A DNA stretch of 6,429 bases, taken from NCBI GenBank assembly GCA_028275075.1, contig JAQCNK010000254.1, forward strand, positions 1-6,429. Reading direction: 5' to 3'. How positions within the stretch are numbered: position 1 is the first letter of the stretch; the number at the start of each line of letters is the position of its first letter. Made by a program: the position numbers and the translations under genes. A model generated the notes under the pieces. That model saw nothing but the letters and a program-made list of their open reading frames with translations. It was not told where the DNA came from and searched no databases. Shown piece after piece: positions 1 to 6,232 of the stretch. Source of the stretch: Haloarcula sp. (GTDB lineage: Archaea > Halobacteriota > Halobacteria > Halobacteriales > Haloarculaceae).

Positions 1-11
1 TCGACCCGTAT
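1..11. repeat. Truncated end of element A (short palindromic repeat)
   Basis: The first 11 bases (TCGACCCGTAT) are identical to the outer end of the 75-bp element A found complete at 354-428 and 6233-6307. Only the terminal inverted repeat is inside the window, so neither orientation nor integrity can be judged. It lies just upstream of the TATA box of the winged-helix gene. An 11-base match could be chance in isolation, but its position at the exact element end, next to TA, makes a third copy likely. Confidence 0.5.
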
Positions 12-20
12 AGCCGGCAG

Positions 21-26
21 TATAAG
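21..26 (+). promoter_or_regulatory. TATA box of the winged-helix gene
   Basis: TATAAG lies 30 nt upstream of the ATG at 51. Archaeal transcription starts about 25-27 nt downstream of the TATA centre, so the message would begin at or within a few bases of the ATG. This is the leaderless arrangement usual in haloarchaea. It favours ATG 51 over the in-frame TTG at 45. Confidence 0.6.
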
Positions 27-50
27 TACCAGGCTCCCATCAGTTTGCCT

Positions 51-284
51 ATGTCACCGCCGGGGCGGGAAGTCCAGTATACGGAGTCGGATGTCATCGA
101 GGTATTCAAGCACCGGGGCGACTACGCCGAGCCGCTGACCGCAACGGAGATCGCGGACCGGCTTGGCTGTTCGCGTCGAACGGCGCTGAATAAACTCCAC
201 GACCTCGAAGCCGAGACAGATATCACCAGCAAGAAAGTAGGCGGCCGCTCGCGTGTGTGGTGGATTCCAGTTTGGACCGACTAG
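51..284 (+). CDS. Small winged helix-turn-helix DNA-binding protein
   Basis: This 77-residue protein is essentially a single winged-helix domain, probably a transcription regulator. Residues 11-22 form a first helix. Residues 29-40 (LTATEIADRLGC) are the first helix of the HTH, and residues 41-53 (SRRTALNKLHDLE) are the recognition helix. A beta wing follows, ITSKKVGGRSRVWWIP at 58-73, with the Gly-Arg turn and Trp pair typical of haloarchaeal winged-helix proteins. There is no ligand-binding or metal-binding domain and no membrane segment. ATG 51 is chosen because a TATA box sits 30 nt upstream; an in-frame TTG at 45 would add two residues. The downstream gene begins 215 bp later beyond repeats, so it is probably monocistronic. 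Its target is unknown. Confidence 0.85.
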   Translation: MSPPGREVQYTESDVIEVFKHRGDYAEPLTATEIADRLGCSRRTALNKLHDLEAETDITSKKVGGRSRVWWIPVWTD

Positions 285-329
285 CCGGAGCAGACACGGT
301 CGGCGGGTACGAGCAGAGGACGTGGCGAC

Positions 330-352
330 TGATACTGGTGGCTGTAAGTTCG
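330..352 (+). repeat. Left copy of one arm of element B
   Basis: This 23-bp segment is identical to 6313-6335 in the same orientation. Its core, ATACTGGTGGCTGTAA, is the terminal inverted repeat of the 80-bp element B at 6315-6394. Here only the left arm is recognisable; the inverted partner arm is absent. A complete element A begins two bases later (354). Beyond that element the sequence resumes with TAAAGA, the same hexamer that follows GTTCG in the intact B copy. This suggests that A inserted into B and that B then decayed. Confidence 0.75.
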
Positions 353-353
353 C

Positions 354-428
354 ATACGGGTCGACACTGATAGATATTCGCCGGGGTCTGGCGAGCCGAA
401 TTCTATCAATCGTTCTGTCGACCCGTAT
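354..428 (+). repeat. Element A, complete left copy (75-bp hairpin repeat, MITE-like)
   Basis: The element is bounded by perfect 13-bp inverted repeats, ATACGGGTCGACA at 354-366 and TGTCGACCCGTAT at 416-428. Inside, TGATAG (368-373) can pair with CTATCA (403-408) and TCGCC (378-382) with GGCGA (390-394). The whole unit can therefore fold into one bulged hairpin. A reverse-complement copy with 72 of 75 identical bases is at 6233-6307. Small size, terminal inverted repeats, no coding capacity and several copies fit a miniature inverted-repeat transposable element. A REP-like structural repeat is the alternative. A parent transposase is not in the window. The open frame running through it is not a gene. 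Confidence 0.85.
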
Positions 429-431
429 AAA
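426..431 (+). promoter_or_regulatory. Candidate TATA box at the right end of element A, upstream of the GT-C gene
   Basis: TATAAA is formed by the last three bases of element A plus adjoining sequence. It is the best TATA match before the gene starting at 500 and would place the transcript start near 452-455, giving a leader of about 45 nt. A competing leaderless promoter is CGAAGTTAAC at 461-470, which has a BRE-like CGAAG followed by a weak AT core about 30 nt before the ATG. Sequence alone cannot decide between them. Confidence 0.35.
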
Positions 432-499
432 GAATTGACCGTATGGCGCCGACGCTCCTTCGAAGTTAACTTGCGGTGGCCGGTTCAGATTCGGAGTAG

Positions 500-2146
500 A
501 TGAGCGGGTCCAACTTCACACAGCGGGTCCGATCACGGCTGCCAGCGTTGGGACTCGACAGTGCGGACACACGGTGGCTCGGCTGGCCACTGCTTGTCGG
601 GCTGGTCGTCGTGGCGCTCTACCTCGCGACGAACGACTATCCGGCCTATGGCGCCGGGCTGTACGTGGAGACGGCCGACGCTATCCGGGCGAACGGCTAC
701 GCGGTGCCCGCGACGGTGCCGCACTACGGCCCGGAGGGAGTCCCCTTTGCCTACCCGCCGCTCATGTTCTACGTCCTCGCAGTGGTGCGAGATTTCGGGG
801 TCGGCGGGTTCACAGTGGCGCTGTATCTCCCGCCGCTGGTCACCGTCGCGGCGCTCGTCCCGGCGTACCTCCTGGGGCGTGACATCGTGGGCGACCGCCG
901 CGCCGGCACTGCCACAGCGTTACTGCTCATCCTGAACCCCCAGGTTATTGAGTGGCATATCAGCGCCGGTGGGCTTGTCCGCGCACCGGCGTTCGTCTTC
1001 GCGTTGTGGGGGAGCTACGCCGCGCTTCGCATCTTCCGTGACGGGGACCGCAAGTGGGTTCTCACGGGGCTTGTCTCGGTGGCCTTGGTCGCTCACACCC
1101 ATCCGACCTACGCCATCTTCACTGTGGCCACCTATCTCGTGTTCTGGGTCGGCTACGACCGCTCACTGACCGGTTTCATCCGGGGCGCGGTCGTCGGCTT
1201 TGGCGCGCTCGCACTGGCGCTACCATGGCTTGGGACTGTGGTGAGTCACCACGGTGTCGCTGTCTTTTCCGGAGCCGCGGGCACGCACGGGGGCCTCCTC
1301 GGGGGAATCTACCGGCTTCGAACCTGGGGGCCCACTTGGAGTGTCCTCCCGCTGACAGCCGCCATCGGGCTGCTTCGGACACACCACCGAGTGTTGGGCG
1401 TGTGGACCGCAACCGTCTGGCTCCTCTTTGCCCAGCCGCGTTTCACCTACGCGGTCGGGGCCATCGCAGTCGTCGCAGTGACCGTCGAACTTCTCACGCA
1501 GGATTCTGCCGACAGGGTCCTGACTGTCGTCGACAGCGCGCTTGGTCGGGCCACGTCCGACCCCCCCGACCGACCGGACGGCAGGGTGCCCCAATCAGAC
1601 ACGCGTGTCGCCCGCCTTGCCGTCGCCGCGCTCGTCGTGGTCTCGCTGGTCGGCCTCGGCGGGCTAGGGTATGAGTTCGCCGGACCCGGCGACGGGACAA
1701 CCCCGGAGTTCGTCGACGACGCAGACGCCGACGCCATGGCGTGGGTCACCGAAGCGACCGGGCCAGAGACGACGTTCGTCGTTTTCGGTGACGCCGCCGA
1801 GTGGTTCCCCCTCGTGACCGACCGGGCCATCCTCGTCTCCCCATGGGGCGCCGAGTGGCGCGGACCGGACACCTACGAGCGACACCTGACGGCGTTCGTC
1901 AGCGGCTCGAAGTGTCCGAGTCGTAGTTGCGCCGAGGTTGCGATGGCGTCGGTGGGCGCCGTCCCAGACTACGTCTACCTGCCCAGAGACAGCTACACGG
2001 TTCGGGGGGAGTACCAGCGCGCCAACGGGACCCTCGAAACGTCCTTCGCGGAGAGCACGCGGTATGAACGGGTCTTCGAGAACAAGGGCGTCGTCGTCTT
2101 CCACCGAGTCAGCGCAAACGAGCGTACAGCGACTGCCACCGGCTGA
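500..2146 (+). CDS. GT-C-fold membrane glycosyltransferase-like protein
   Basis: This 548-residue multi-spanning membrane protein resembles the GT39/ArnT-like GT-C superfamily. Such enzymes transfer sugars from polyprenyl- or dolichyl-phosphate donors on the outer face of the membrane. The first membrane segment (about 28-43) is followed by an exterior loop beginning TNDYPAYG (44-51), whose acidic Asp46 sits where GT-C enzymes carry a catalytic or metal-binding acid. FAYPPLMFY (83-91) is the PPL motif common in this class. About ten further hydrophobic segments lie between 87 and 332 and at 371-391. A soluble exterior domain occupies about 392-548 and includes WFPLVTDRAILVSPWGAEW (435-453), reminiscent of other archaeal membrane glycosyltransferases. 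Cys472 and Cys477 are the only cysteines and could form a disulfide. ATG 500 has GGAG only 3 nt upstream. The substrate is unknown. The stop overlaps the 3' end of the convergent PAP2 gene by 38 bp. Confidence 0.75.
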   Translation: MSGSNFTQRVRSRLPALGLDSADTRWLGWPLLVGLVVVALYLATNDYPAYGAGLYVETADAIRANGYAVPATVPHYGPEGVPFAYPPLMFYVLAVVRDFGVGGFTVALYLPPLVTVAALVPAYLLGRDIVGDRRAGTATALLLILNPQVIEWHISAGGLVRAPAFVFALWGSYAALRIFRDGDRKWVLTGLVSVALVAHTHPTYAIFTVATYLVFWVGYDRSLTGFIRGAVVGFGALALALPWLGTVVSHHGVAVFSGAAGTHGGLLGGIYRLRTWGPTWSVLPLTAAIGLLRTHHRVLGVWTATVWLLFAQPRFTYAVGAIAVVAVTVELLTQDSADRVLTVVDSALGRATSDPPDRPDGRVPQSDTRVARLAVAALVVVSLVGLGGLGYEFAGPGDGTTPEFVDDADADAMAWVTEATGPETTFVVFGDAAEWFPLVTDRAILVSPWGAEWRGPDTYERHLTAFVSGSKCPSRSCAEVAMASVGAVPDYVYLPRDSYTVRGEYQRANGTLETSFAESTRYERVFENKGVVVFHRVSANERTATATG

Positions 2147-2939
2147 CCAGCGACGCGACGCGGTCCGAGGAGACGGCCCACACGCTGAAGGTGGCGAGCA
2201 GGGCCCCCGCGATCACATCGGTCGCCCAGTGGATTCCCAGAACCATCGTCGAAAGAACGATACTCGCCGCAAGAAAGACCGCGAACGGTGTCCACTGTGG
2301 AAACATCTCGCGGTCTCGGAGCGCGAGCAGGGCCACCGTCACCGACAGCGATGTGTGTAGCGACGGGAAGACGTTTGTGTTGGCGTTGACCTCGCTGGTC
2401 AGCAACTGGAATCGCGGGAACGTATCGAACAACGCCGGCTCAACCAGCGCTGGCATATAGTTGCGCGGTCCGTAGGCAATAAATAGCAGGTAACAGCACA
2501 TCCCGATGGTGTAGTTGATTGCGTAGGCGAAAGCGGTGTGTCGGAGGTGCCGTCGCTCATCGGCCAATATCGACGCGAGCAGCGGAAACACGAGGATAAA
2601 GGCGTAGCCGTAGACGTAGGCGTAACCGAAATACACCGTCAGCCAGCCGGGGGTTATCGACTGTATCGTCGCGACGACAGTCCCTTCCAACGAGAAGATG
2701 AACTCCGTGATGTTGGTCCCGATGATCCACGAGAGGTCGACACCGACGTTACGGACAACGCTGTTTATGAGCAACACGCCGGCGAGCAGGGCAATGGGCT
2801 TGACCGCCACCCGCAGACGACCGGGCAGGTCGGCGACAGCGGTCCGAAGCCGCTCCGGGCCGACGATGATCGAAAGCGAAACCGACAGCATGAGCGAGAG
2901 GACGGCGACGACCTCAATGAAGACGGCGAGGACACCCAT
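2109..2939 (-). CDS. PAP2 superfamily membrane phosphatase (IPC synthase-like subgroup)
   Basis: This 276-residue integral membrane protein has about six hydrophobic segments (roughly 3-26, 47-62, 104-123, 135-156, 197-207, 217-236, plus one near 241-256). The PAP2 catalytic motifs are present: FPSLHTS at 191-197 (His195) and GIHWATD at 235-241, which gives the His-x3-Asp pair His237/Asp241. The canonical first motif KxxxxxxRP is not seen; GPRNYMP at 157-163 occupies the corresponding place. This pattern matches the inositol-phosphorylceramide-synthase-like branch rather than classical PAP2 phosphatases. Family members hydrolyse or transfer phosphate from lipid phosphates or pyrophosphates such as polyprenyl carriers; the substrate here is not known. 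The start is 2 nt after the stop of the lipoprotein gene with no Shine-Dalgarno, which indicates co-transcription and coupled translation. Its 3' end overlaps the GT-C gene tail to tail. Confidence 0.85.
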   Translation of the reverse strand: MGVLAVFIEVVAVLSLMLSVSLSIIVGPERLRTAVADLPGRLRVAVKPIALLAGVLLINSVVRNVGVDLSWIIGTNITEFIFSLEGTVVATIQSITPGWLTVYFGYAYVYGYAFILVFPLLASILADERRHLRHTAFAYAINYTIGMCCYLLFIAYGPRNYMPALVEPALFDTFPRFQLLTSEVNANTNVFPSLHTSLSVTVALLALRDREMFPQWTPFAVFLAASIVLSTMVLGIHWATDVIAGALLATFSVWAVSSDRVASLVSRWQSLYARLR

Positions 2940-2941
2940 CG

Positions 2942-4714
2942 TTAGGACTGGAGCAGGCGCCCCTGATCGTTGTATCGATAGCCCGCTGTGCGGAACGCGT
3001 CACGGGCCCGTTTCGAATCGACGACTCCCGCTGTTCCGAGAAAATCGGTGACCGGGTCCGACGGCTCCCAGGTGAGGTCTGGGGGGAGCCACGGGGTGCC
3101 TGCCAGGGGGCTGACCGCCGGGTCGACGTAGCCGTCGAACACCGACTGTGCCAGCGCGTTCCGGTCGACCAAACGACTGAGTGTCCTCCGAAATCGCGGG
3201 TTCGTCAGCGGCGGGCGTCGGGTGTTGAACCCGACGAAGTAGAACGCCTCGCTGCGGTCGACGTTGAGCGAGACATCCGTCGCACGGCCGATAGTCGAAC
3301 TGAGGTCGGGCCCAACTCCCAACGCAGTCACGTCGGCCTCGTCATCGACGATGAGCGCGACCGCGGAGGAGTCGGAGCCGACGAACTGGAGTTCGAACTC
3401 CTCGAAGGCCAGTCCATCGGAGAGCGCACTCGGTAGCCCCGTCTCCTCGGGAGTCTCCAAGAAGTGGTCGTCGAACCGTTCAAGCACCAGTGTCTCTCCC
3501 TGTGCCACAGAGTCAAACTGCAACGGCCCGCTCCCGACCGGCGGCACGTTCGCGGTCACGAGCGCGTCCGTCGTCGTCACACCGACGTTGACACCCCTGA
3601 CTGTCGCCTTGTTCGTTCGGTCGGTCCAGATGTGCTCGGGCAAAGGGGGAACAGTAAGCACTCGACGGGCAGTCTGGCGGCTGCAGTCGTCGAACTGCAG
3701 TTGTACCGTCAGTTCGTCGATGGCCTGGGCGGTCTCGACGAGCGAGGAGCGACCGCGATAGCGGAACGTCGGAACTGACTCCGCAGGTGACCCCATCGAG
3801 GTGTCCCGTAACAGCTGGTAGGTGAACGCGACGTCGGACGCGGTAAGACGCTCACCATCATGCCAGCTGAGATCCTCACGCAGCGTCACCTCGAGTTCGA
3901 GAGAGTCGGTCCACTCCCAGTTCGTGGCCGCCCAGGGGTATAGCGTTCCCCGGTAGCGGTATGCGAGTGGATCGTAGATCAGGTCGGTGATGTCCGATGG
4001 CCCCCGGTAGCTCGACATGAGCGGGTTGAGGTTCGCCATCGGTCGGTCATCGGGCGTTGTCGCGCGGAGCCGGGTCGCCGATGTCCCAGTGGTGTTCAAC
4101 GTCAGCAGGTTCGTCGGCGACGGATCGAACACTCCGTTCCACCCGGTGAACCGATCGGTACGGGCGGCACGGATAGCGTTGGGAAAGCCCAACACGAGGA
4201 AGGGACACACCTGCACGAGGCGTCGCTGGATGCGCGTGACTGTCTCGGTCCGCTTGTTCCCTGTCTCACGGCGCTGGCGTTCCAGCAGGTCGTCCATCAG
4301 GAGGTTCGTGTAGCCGAAGGGGTTCTGTAGACCGGACTCGACTGAATACGTCGAATGCAACAGCGGATAGAACGCGTCCGGGTCGGCGAACGCACCCGGA
4401 AACTGGCCGACAAACACGTCGAAATCTTGGTTGATCAGGGTCTGCCGATAGAGCTCCTCGGCGGTAATGGGCTGGATACTGGCCCGAATACCCCCCGCCT
4501 CAAACCAGGCTGACAACTGTCGGGCGATCCCGATGGCGTAAGGGTCCTGATCCACCGGGAGCGTTTTAATCGATACTGAGATGGGTTCCGGTTGGTTCCG
4601 GCCGGCGAGCGATCGAATTCGACTGAGACAGCCGCTGCTCGCAGCGAGTGTCCCGCTGAGACCTGCCAGTACGGAGCGTCGGGTGATCCCCACATTACCG
4701 GACCGGGGAGCCAT
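2942..4714 (-). CDS. Tat lipoprotein, ABC peptide-type substrate-binding protein with permuted lobes
   Basis: This 590-residue exported solute-binding protein belongs to the SBP_bac_5 (DppA/OppA) family. The N-terminus has a twin-arginine signal (TRRSVLAG, 11-18) and a lipobox ending ASSGC, so Cys29 should be lipid-anchored. The domain order is unusual. Residues about 45-200 (ARQLSAWFEAGGIRASIQPI at 64-81 and following, then YTNLLMDDLLERQRRETGNK at 135-154) resemble the part that is normally C-terminal. Residues about 216-585 resemble the part that is normally N-terminal and central: NLNPL (228-232), ITDLIYDPLAYRYRG (242-256), LREDLSWHDGERLTASDVAF (278-297), VGSGPLQF (393-400) and NPRFRRTLSRLVDRNALAQS (505-524). 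The protein ends at RDAFRTAGY..GRLL, where ordinary members continue into their C-terminal lobe. The likely role is binding peptides or similar solutes. No permease or ATPase gene is in the window. The start is supported by a TATA box 28 nt upstream. It forms an operon with the PAP2 gene. Confidence 0.88.
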   Translation of the reverse strand: MAPRSGNVGITRRSVLAGLSGTLAASSGCLSRIRSLAGRNQPEPISVSIKTLPVDQDPYAIGIARQLSAWFEAGGIRASIQPITAEELYRQTLINQDFDVFVGQFPGAFADPDAFYPLLHSTYSVESGLQNPFGYTNLLMDDLLERQRRETGNKRTETVTRIQRRLVQVCPFLVLGFPNAIRAARTDRFTGWNGVFDPSPTNLLTLNTTGTSATRLRATTPDDRPMANLNPLMSSYRGPSDITDLIYDPLAYRYRGTLYPWAATNWEWTDSLELEVTLREDLSWHDGERLTASDVAFTYQLLRDTSMGSPAESVPTFRYRGRSSLVETAQAIDELTVQLQFDDCSRQTARRVLTVPPLPEHIWTDRTNKATVRGVNVGVTTTDALVTANVPPVGSGPLQFDSVAQGETLVLERFDDHFLETPEETGLPSALSDGLAFEEFELQFVGSDSSAVALIVDDEADVTALGVGPDLSSTIGRATDVSLNVDRSEAFYFVGFNTRRPPLTNPRFRRTLSRLVDRNALAQSVFDGYVDPAVSPLAGTPWLPPDLTWEPSDPVTDFLGTAGVVDSKRARDAFRTAGYRYNDQGRLLQS

Positions 4715-4736
4715 TACTGTAGGTGTTTAGCTCATG

Positions 4737-4742
4737 ATATAA
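4737..4742 (-). promoter_or_regulatory. TATA box of the lipoprotein-PAP2 operon
   Basis: Read on the minus strand, TTATAT starts 28 nt upstream of the ATG at 4714. This predicts a transcript starting at or very near the start codon (leaderless). It lies inside the 111-bp gap after the minD-partner gene, so the lipoprotein and PAP2 genes probably have their own promoter, with possible read-through from upstream. No clear terminator was seen in the gap. Confidence 0.6.
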
Positions 4743-4825
4743 CAGCCCTGTGTTTACGAGCGGCCGAGCGCAGTGATAACAAGCGATGGGATAAGCAATC
4801 CACCGACCCGCACAGAGTATCGTAG

Positions 4826-5371
4826 TTATGTTTCGTTAAATCCCCATTCGGCTGCTCGTTGCTTCGCTTCCTGTCTGGCCTGCTTCTGGATGGCTTCTAT
4901 CTTCTCCTCGTCGTCGAGGAACGCTTCAACGGCGCCGTGGTGATCCCCCGACTCGGTTTCGGGGCCTGTCGGCCGCTCGTCGGATGCGGCTCGACGGGTG
5001 CTGTCGGCCAGCGCGGGGTCGCCGGCCAGCCGTTCGGCGGGCATCCCTGGCGGCACGCGGAGTTCCTCGACTTCGTGGACGGTCGCGAGATCAGTCCCGT
5101 CGAGTTCGTACACCGAGATATGATACGGTCCAGGAACTGCGAGGTCGGCCAGCGCCGGTGGCCCGCCCCGATCGGTGCCGGTGTGGTAGGCGACAACCGG
5201 GACACCGTCATTGAACGTGACCACGCCGCGGCCGTCCGCATCCAGCAGGAGCGAGTCCTGTGGCTCGAACACCGCGTAGCCAGTCACACCTCGATCCAGC
5301 AGTTCCGCCAGTGGTTCGCGTGGGTCAGTGACGACACGTGACTTGCGGAGTCGGCCCTGGGGGAGCTTCAT
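4826..5371 (-). CDS. Conserved haloarchaeal protein coupled to MinD (MpcA-like)
   Basis: This 181-residue soluble, acidic protein has no signal peptide or membrane segment and no enzyme motif that I recognise. Residues 1-105 look like a mixed beta-rich domain (GYAVFEPQDSLLLDADGRGV, 31-50; YHISVYELDG, 83-92). Residues 107-145 are low-complexity and probably disordered. Residues 146-175 form a predicted charged helix (AFLDDEEKIEAIQKQARQEA, 150-169) that could be a protein- or membrane-interaction tail. ATG 5371 is supported by the ATGA overlap with the minD stop and by GGAG at 5377-5380, 5 nt upstream; the frame stays open further upstream but inside minD. In Haloferax volcanii a small gene (mpcA, HVO_0596) follows minD2 and affects cell shape. 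This gene occupies the same position, so a MinD-partner role is inferred from context and not shown by sequence alone. Confidence 0.75.
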   Translation of the reverse strand: MKLPQGRLRKSRVVTDPREPLAELLDRGVTGYAVFEPQDSLLLDADGRGVVTFNDGVPVVAYHTGTDRGGPPALADLAVPGPYHISVYELDGTDLATVHEVEELRVPPGMPAERLAGDPALADSTRRAASDERPTGPETESGDHHGAVEAFLDDEEKIEAIQKQARQEAKQRAAEWGFNET

Positions 5372-6132
5372 GGTGGCTCCGGGATGACGGCGCTTCGGAA
5401 TCGATCTGCAACATCGTCCGATGTCCCGTCCCTGACTGACAGCGAGTCGGCCACCCGACGGTACGCTGTCGCGGCCTCGCAATCCGGAGCGTGTGCTAAG
5501 AGCGGTCGGCCGGCCCGGCGTGCCTCGCGTGCCCGCTCGCTTTCCGGAACAGCGCCGAGCGTCGGCCCGCCGAAGTAGCGTTCAGTCTTCTCGGCGACGC
5601 GCTCGATACCATCTTCCCGGACCTTATTGAAGAGGACGCCAGCAACGTCGGTGTCGTATGACATGGCGTACTCCTGGACCTTCAGGCCGTCCGAGATGGC
5701 AGGGATAGTGGGCTGGAGGACGATCACCGCCCGGTCGGCCATGACCACCGGGAGGACAGCCGCGCGGCTATCCAGCGCCGGCGGAGAGTCGAGCAGAATG
5801 ACATCGGTATCGGCGGCCAGTGTCGCCACAACGTCCCGAAGGCGCGTCGGGTCGGCGTCGCGGAACCCGTCGAGGCTCGTCCCACACGGGACGACCGTCA
5901 TCCCGAAGCGCTCGTAGGTGGCCGCCCCGACGGCCGCTGACTCCGCAAGCACGTCGTGCAGCGTCGTTTCCACATCAGAGAGTCCGGCATGGAAGAGGAG
6001 ATTCGCCATTCCGGTGTCGGCGTCGACCACGGTGACATCGTAGCGTTCGGCCAGGGCCATCCCCAGCGCGACCGTGCTGGTAGTCTTCCCTGTTCCGCCT
6101 TTCCCGCTGGCGACAGCGAACACTTCGACCAT
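5368..6132 (-). CDS. minD: MinD/ParA-family P-loop ATPase
   Basis: This 254-residue ATPase belongs to the SIMIBI MinD/ParA family, whose members dimerise on ATP and position other proteins in the cell. The deviant Walker A motif GKGGTGKTT is at 10-18, with signature Lys11 and Lys16. The A' motif VVDADTGMANL is at 35-45, and Walker B VILLDSPP is at 111-118. LQPTIPAISDGLKV (139-152) and LFNKVREDG (167-175) are the usual later family motifs. The C-terminus (RFRSAVIPEPP) shows no amphipathic membrane-targeting helix like that of bacterial MinD. ATG 6132 gives the standard N-terminus directly before the P-loop and has a TATA-like box about 29 nt upstream. The frame stays open to 6366, but that extension only translates repeats. 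The stop overlaps the next gene at ATGA, so the two are co-translated. Cell-shape or motility control, as for haloarchaeal MinD2, is the likely role. Confidence 0.9.
   Translation of the reverse strand: MVEVFAVASGKGGTGKTTSTVALGMALAERYDVTVVDADTGMANLLFHAGLSDVETTLHDVLAESAAVGAATYERFGMTVVPCGTSLDGFRDADPTRLRDVVATLAADTDVILLDSPPALDSRAAVLPVVMADRAVIVLQPTIPAISDGLKVQEYAMSYDTDVAGVLFNKVREDGIERVAEKTERYFGGPTLGAVPESERAREARRAGRPLLAHAPDCEAATAYRRVADSLSVRDGTSDDVADRFRSAVIPEPP
5377..5380 (-). promoter_or_regulatory. Shine-Dalgarno of the MinD partner gene
   Basis: GGAG on the minus strand, 5 nt before ATG 5371 and inside the end of minD. It fixes the start of the partner gene and shows that this internal operon gene uses ribosome-binding-site initiation, unlike the leaderless first genes of the window. 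Confidence 0.5.
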
Positions 6133-6157
6133 TATGCGTAGTGGTCGGCTGACCGCA

Positions 6158-6163
6158 CATAAA
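6158..6163 (-). promoter_or_regulatory. Candidate TATA box of minD
   Basis: On the minus strand GGAAG followed by TTTATG lies about 29 nt upstream of ATG 6132, which fits a leaderless or nearly leaderless transcript. Two further AT-rich TATA-like runs are at 6183-6190 and 6194-6197 and could be an upstream promoter giving a leader of roughly 25-40 nt. Confidence 0.45.
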
Positions 6164-6232
6164 CTTCCGGGCGGGGAGCGGGAAATATAGTGGTATAGGG
6201 TCGGCATCTTGGGCAGAAACTGGTCCACTGTG

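Noticed and set aside
253..438. 61-codon open frame on the plus strand downstream of the winged-helix gene
   Set aside because: It starts inside the winged-helix gene in another frame and mostly translates elements B and A; no domain is seen and the same peptide arises from the inverted copy near minD.
443..469. Eight-codon open frame (ATG to TAA) upstream of the GT-C gene, possible leader peptide
   Set aside because: It begins upstream of the transcript start predicted from the TATA box at 426-431 and has no supporting feature; such short frames are expected by chance.
1447..1872. Long minus-strand open frames opposite the GT-C gene
   Set aside because: High-GC haloarchaeal genes routinely leave long antisense frames open; the translations are Arg/Ser/Pro-rich and lack haloarchaeal acidic composition or recognisable domains.
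2538..3051. Plus-strand open frames opposite the PAP2 gene and the end of the lipoprotein gene
   Set aside because: They are shadows of clearly coding minus-strand genes, with no domains and no promoter or ribosome-binding site.
4859..5341. 160-codon plus-strand open frame opposite the MinD partner gene
   Set aside because: The opposite strand has a ribosome-binding site, ATGA coupling to minD and acidic composition; this frame has none of these.
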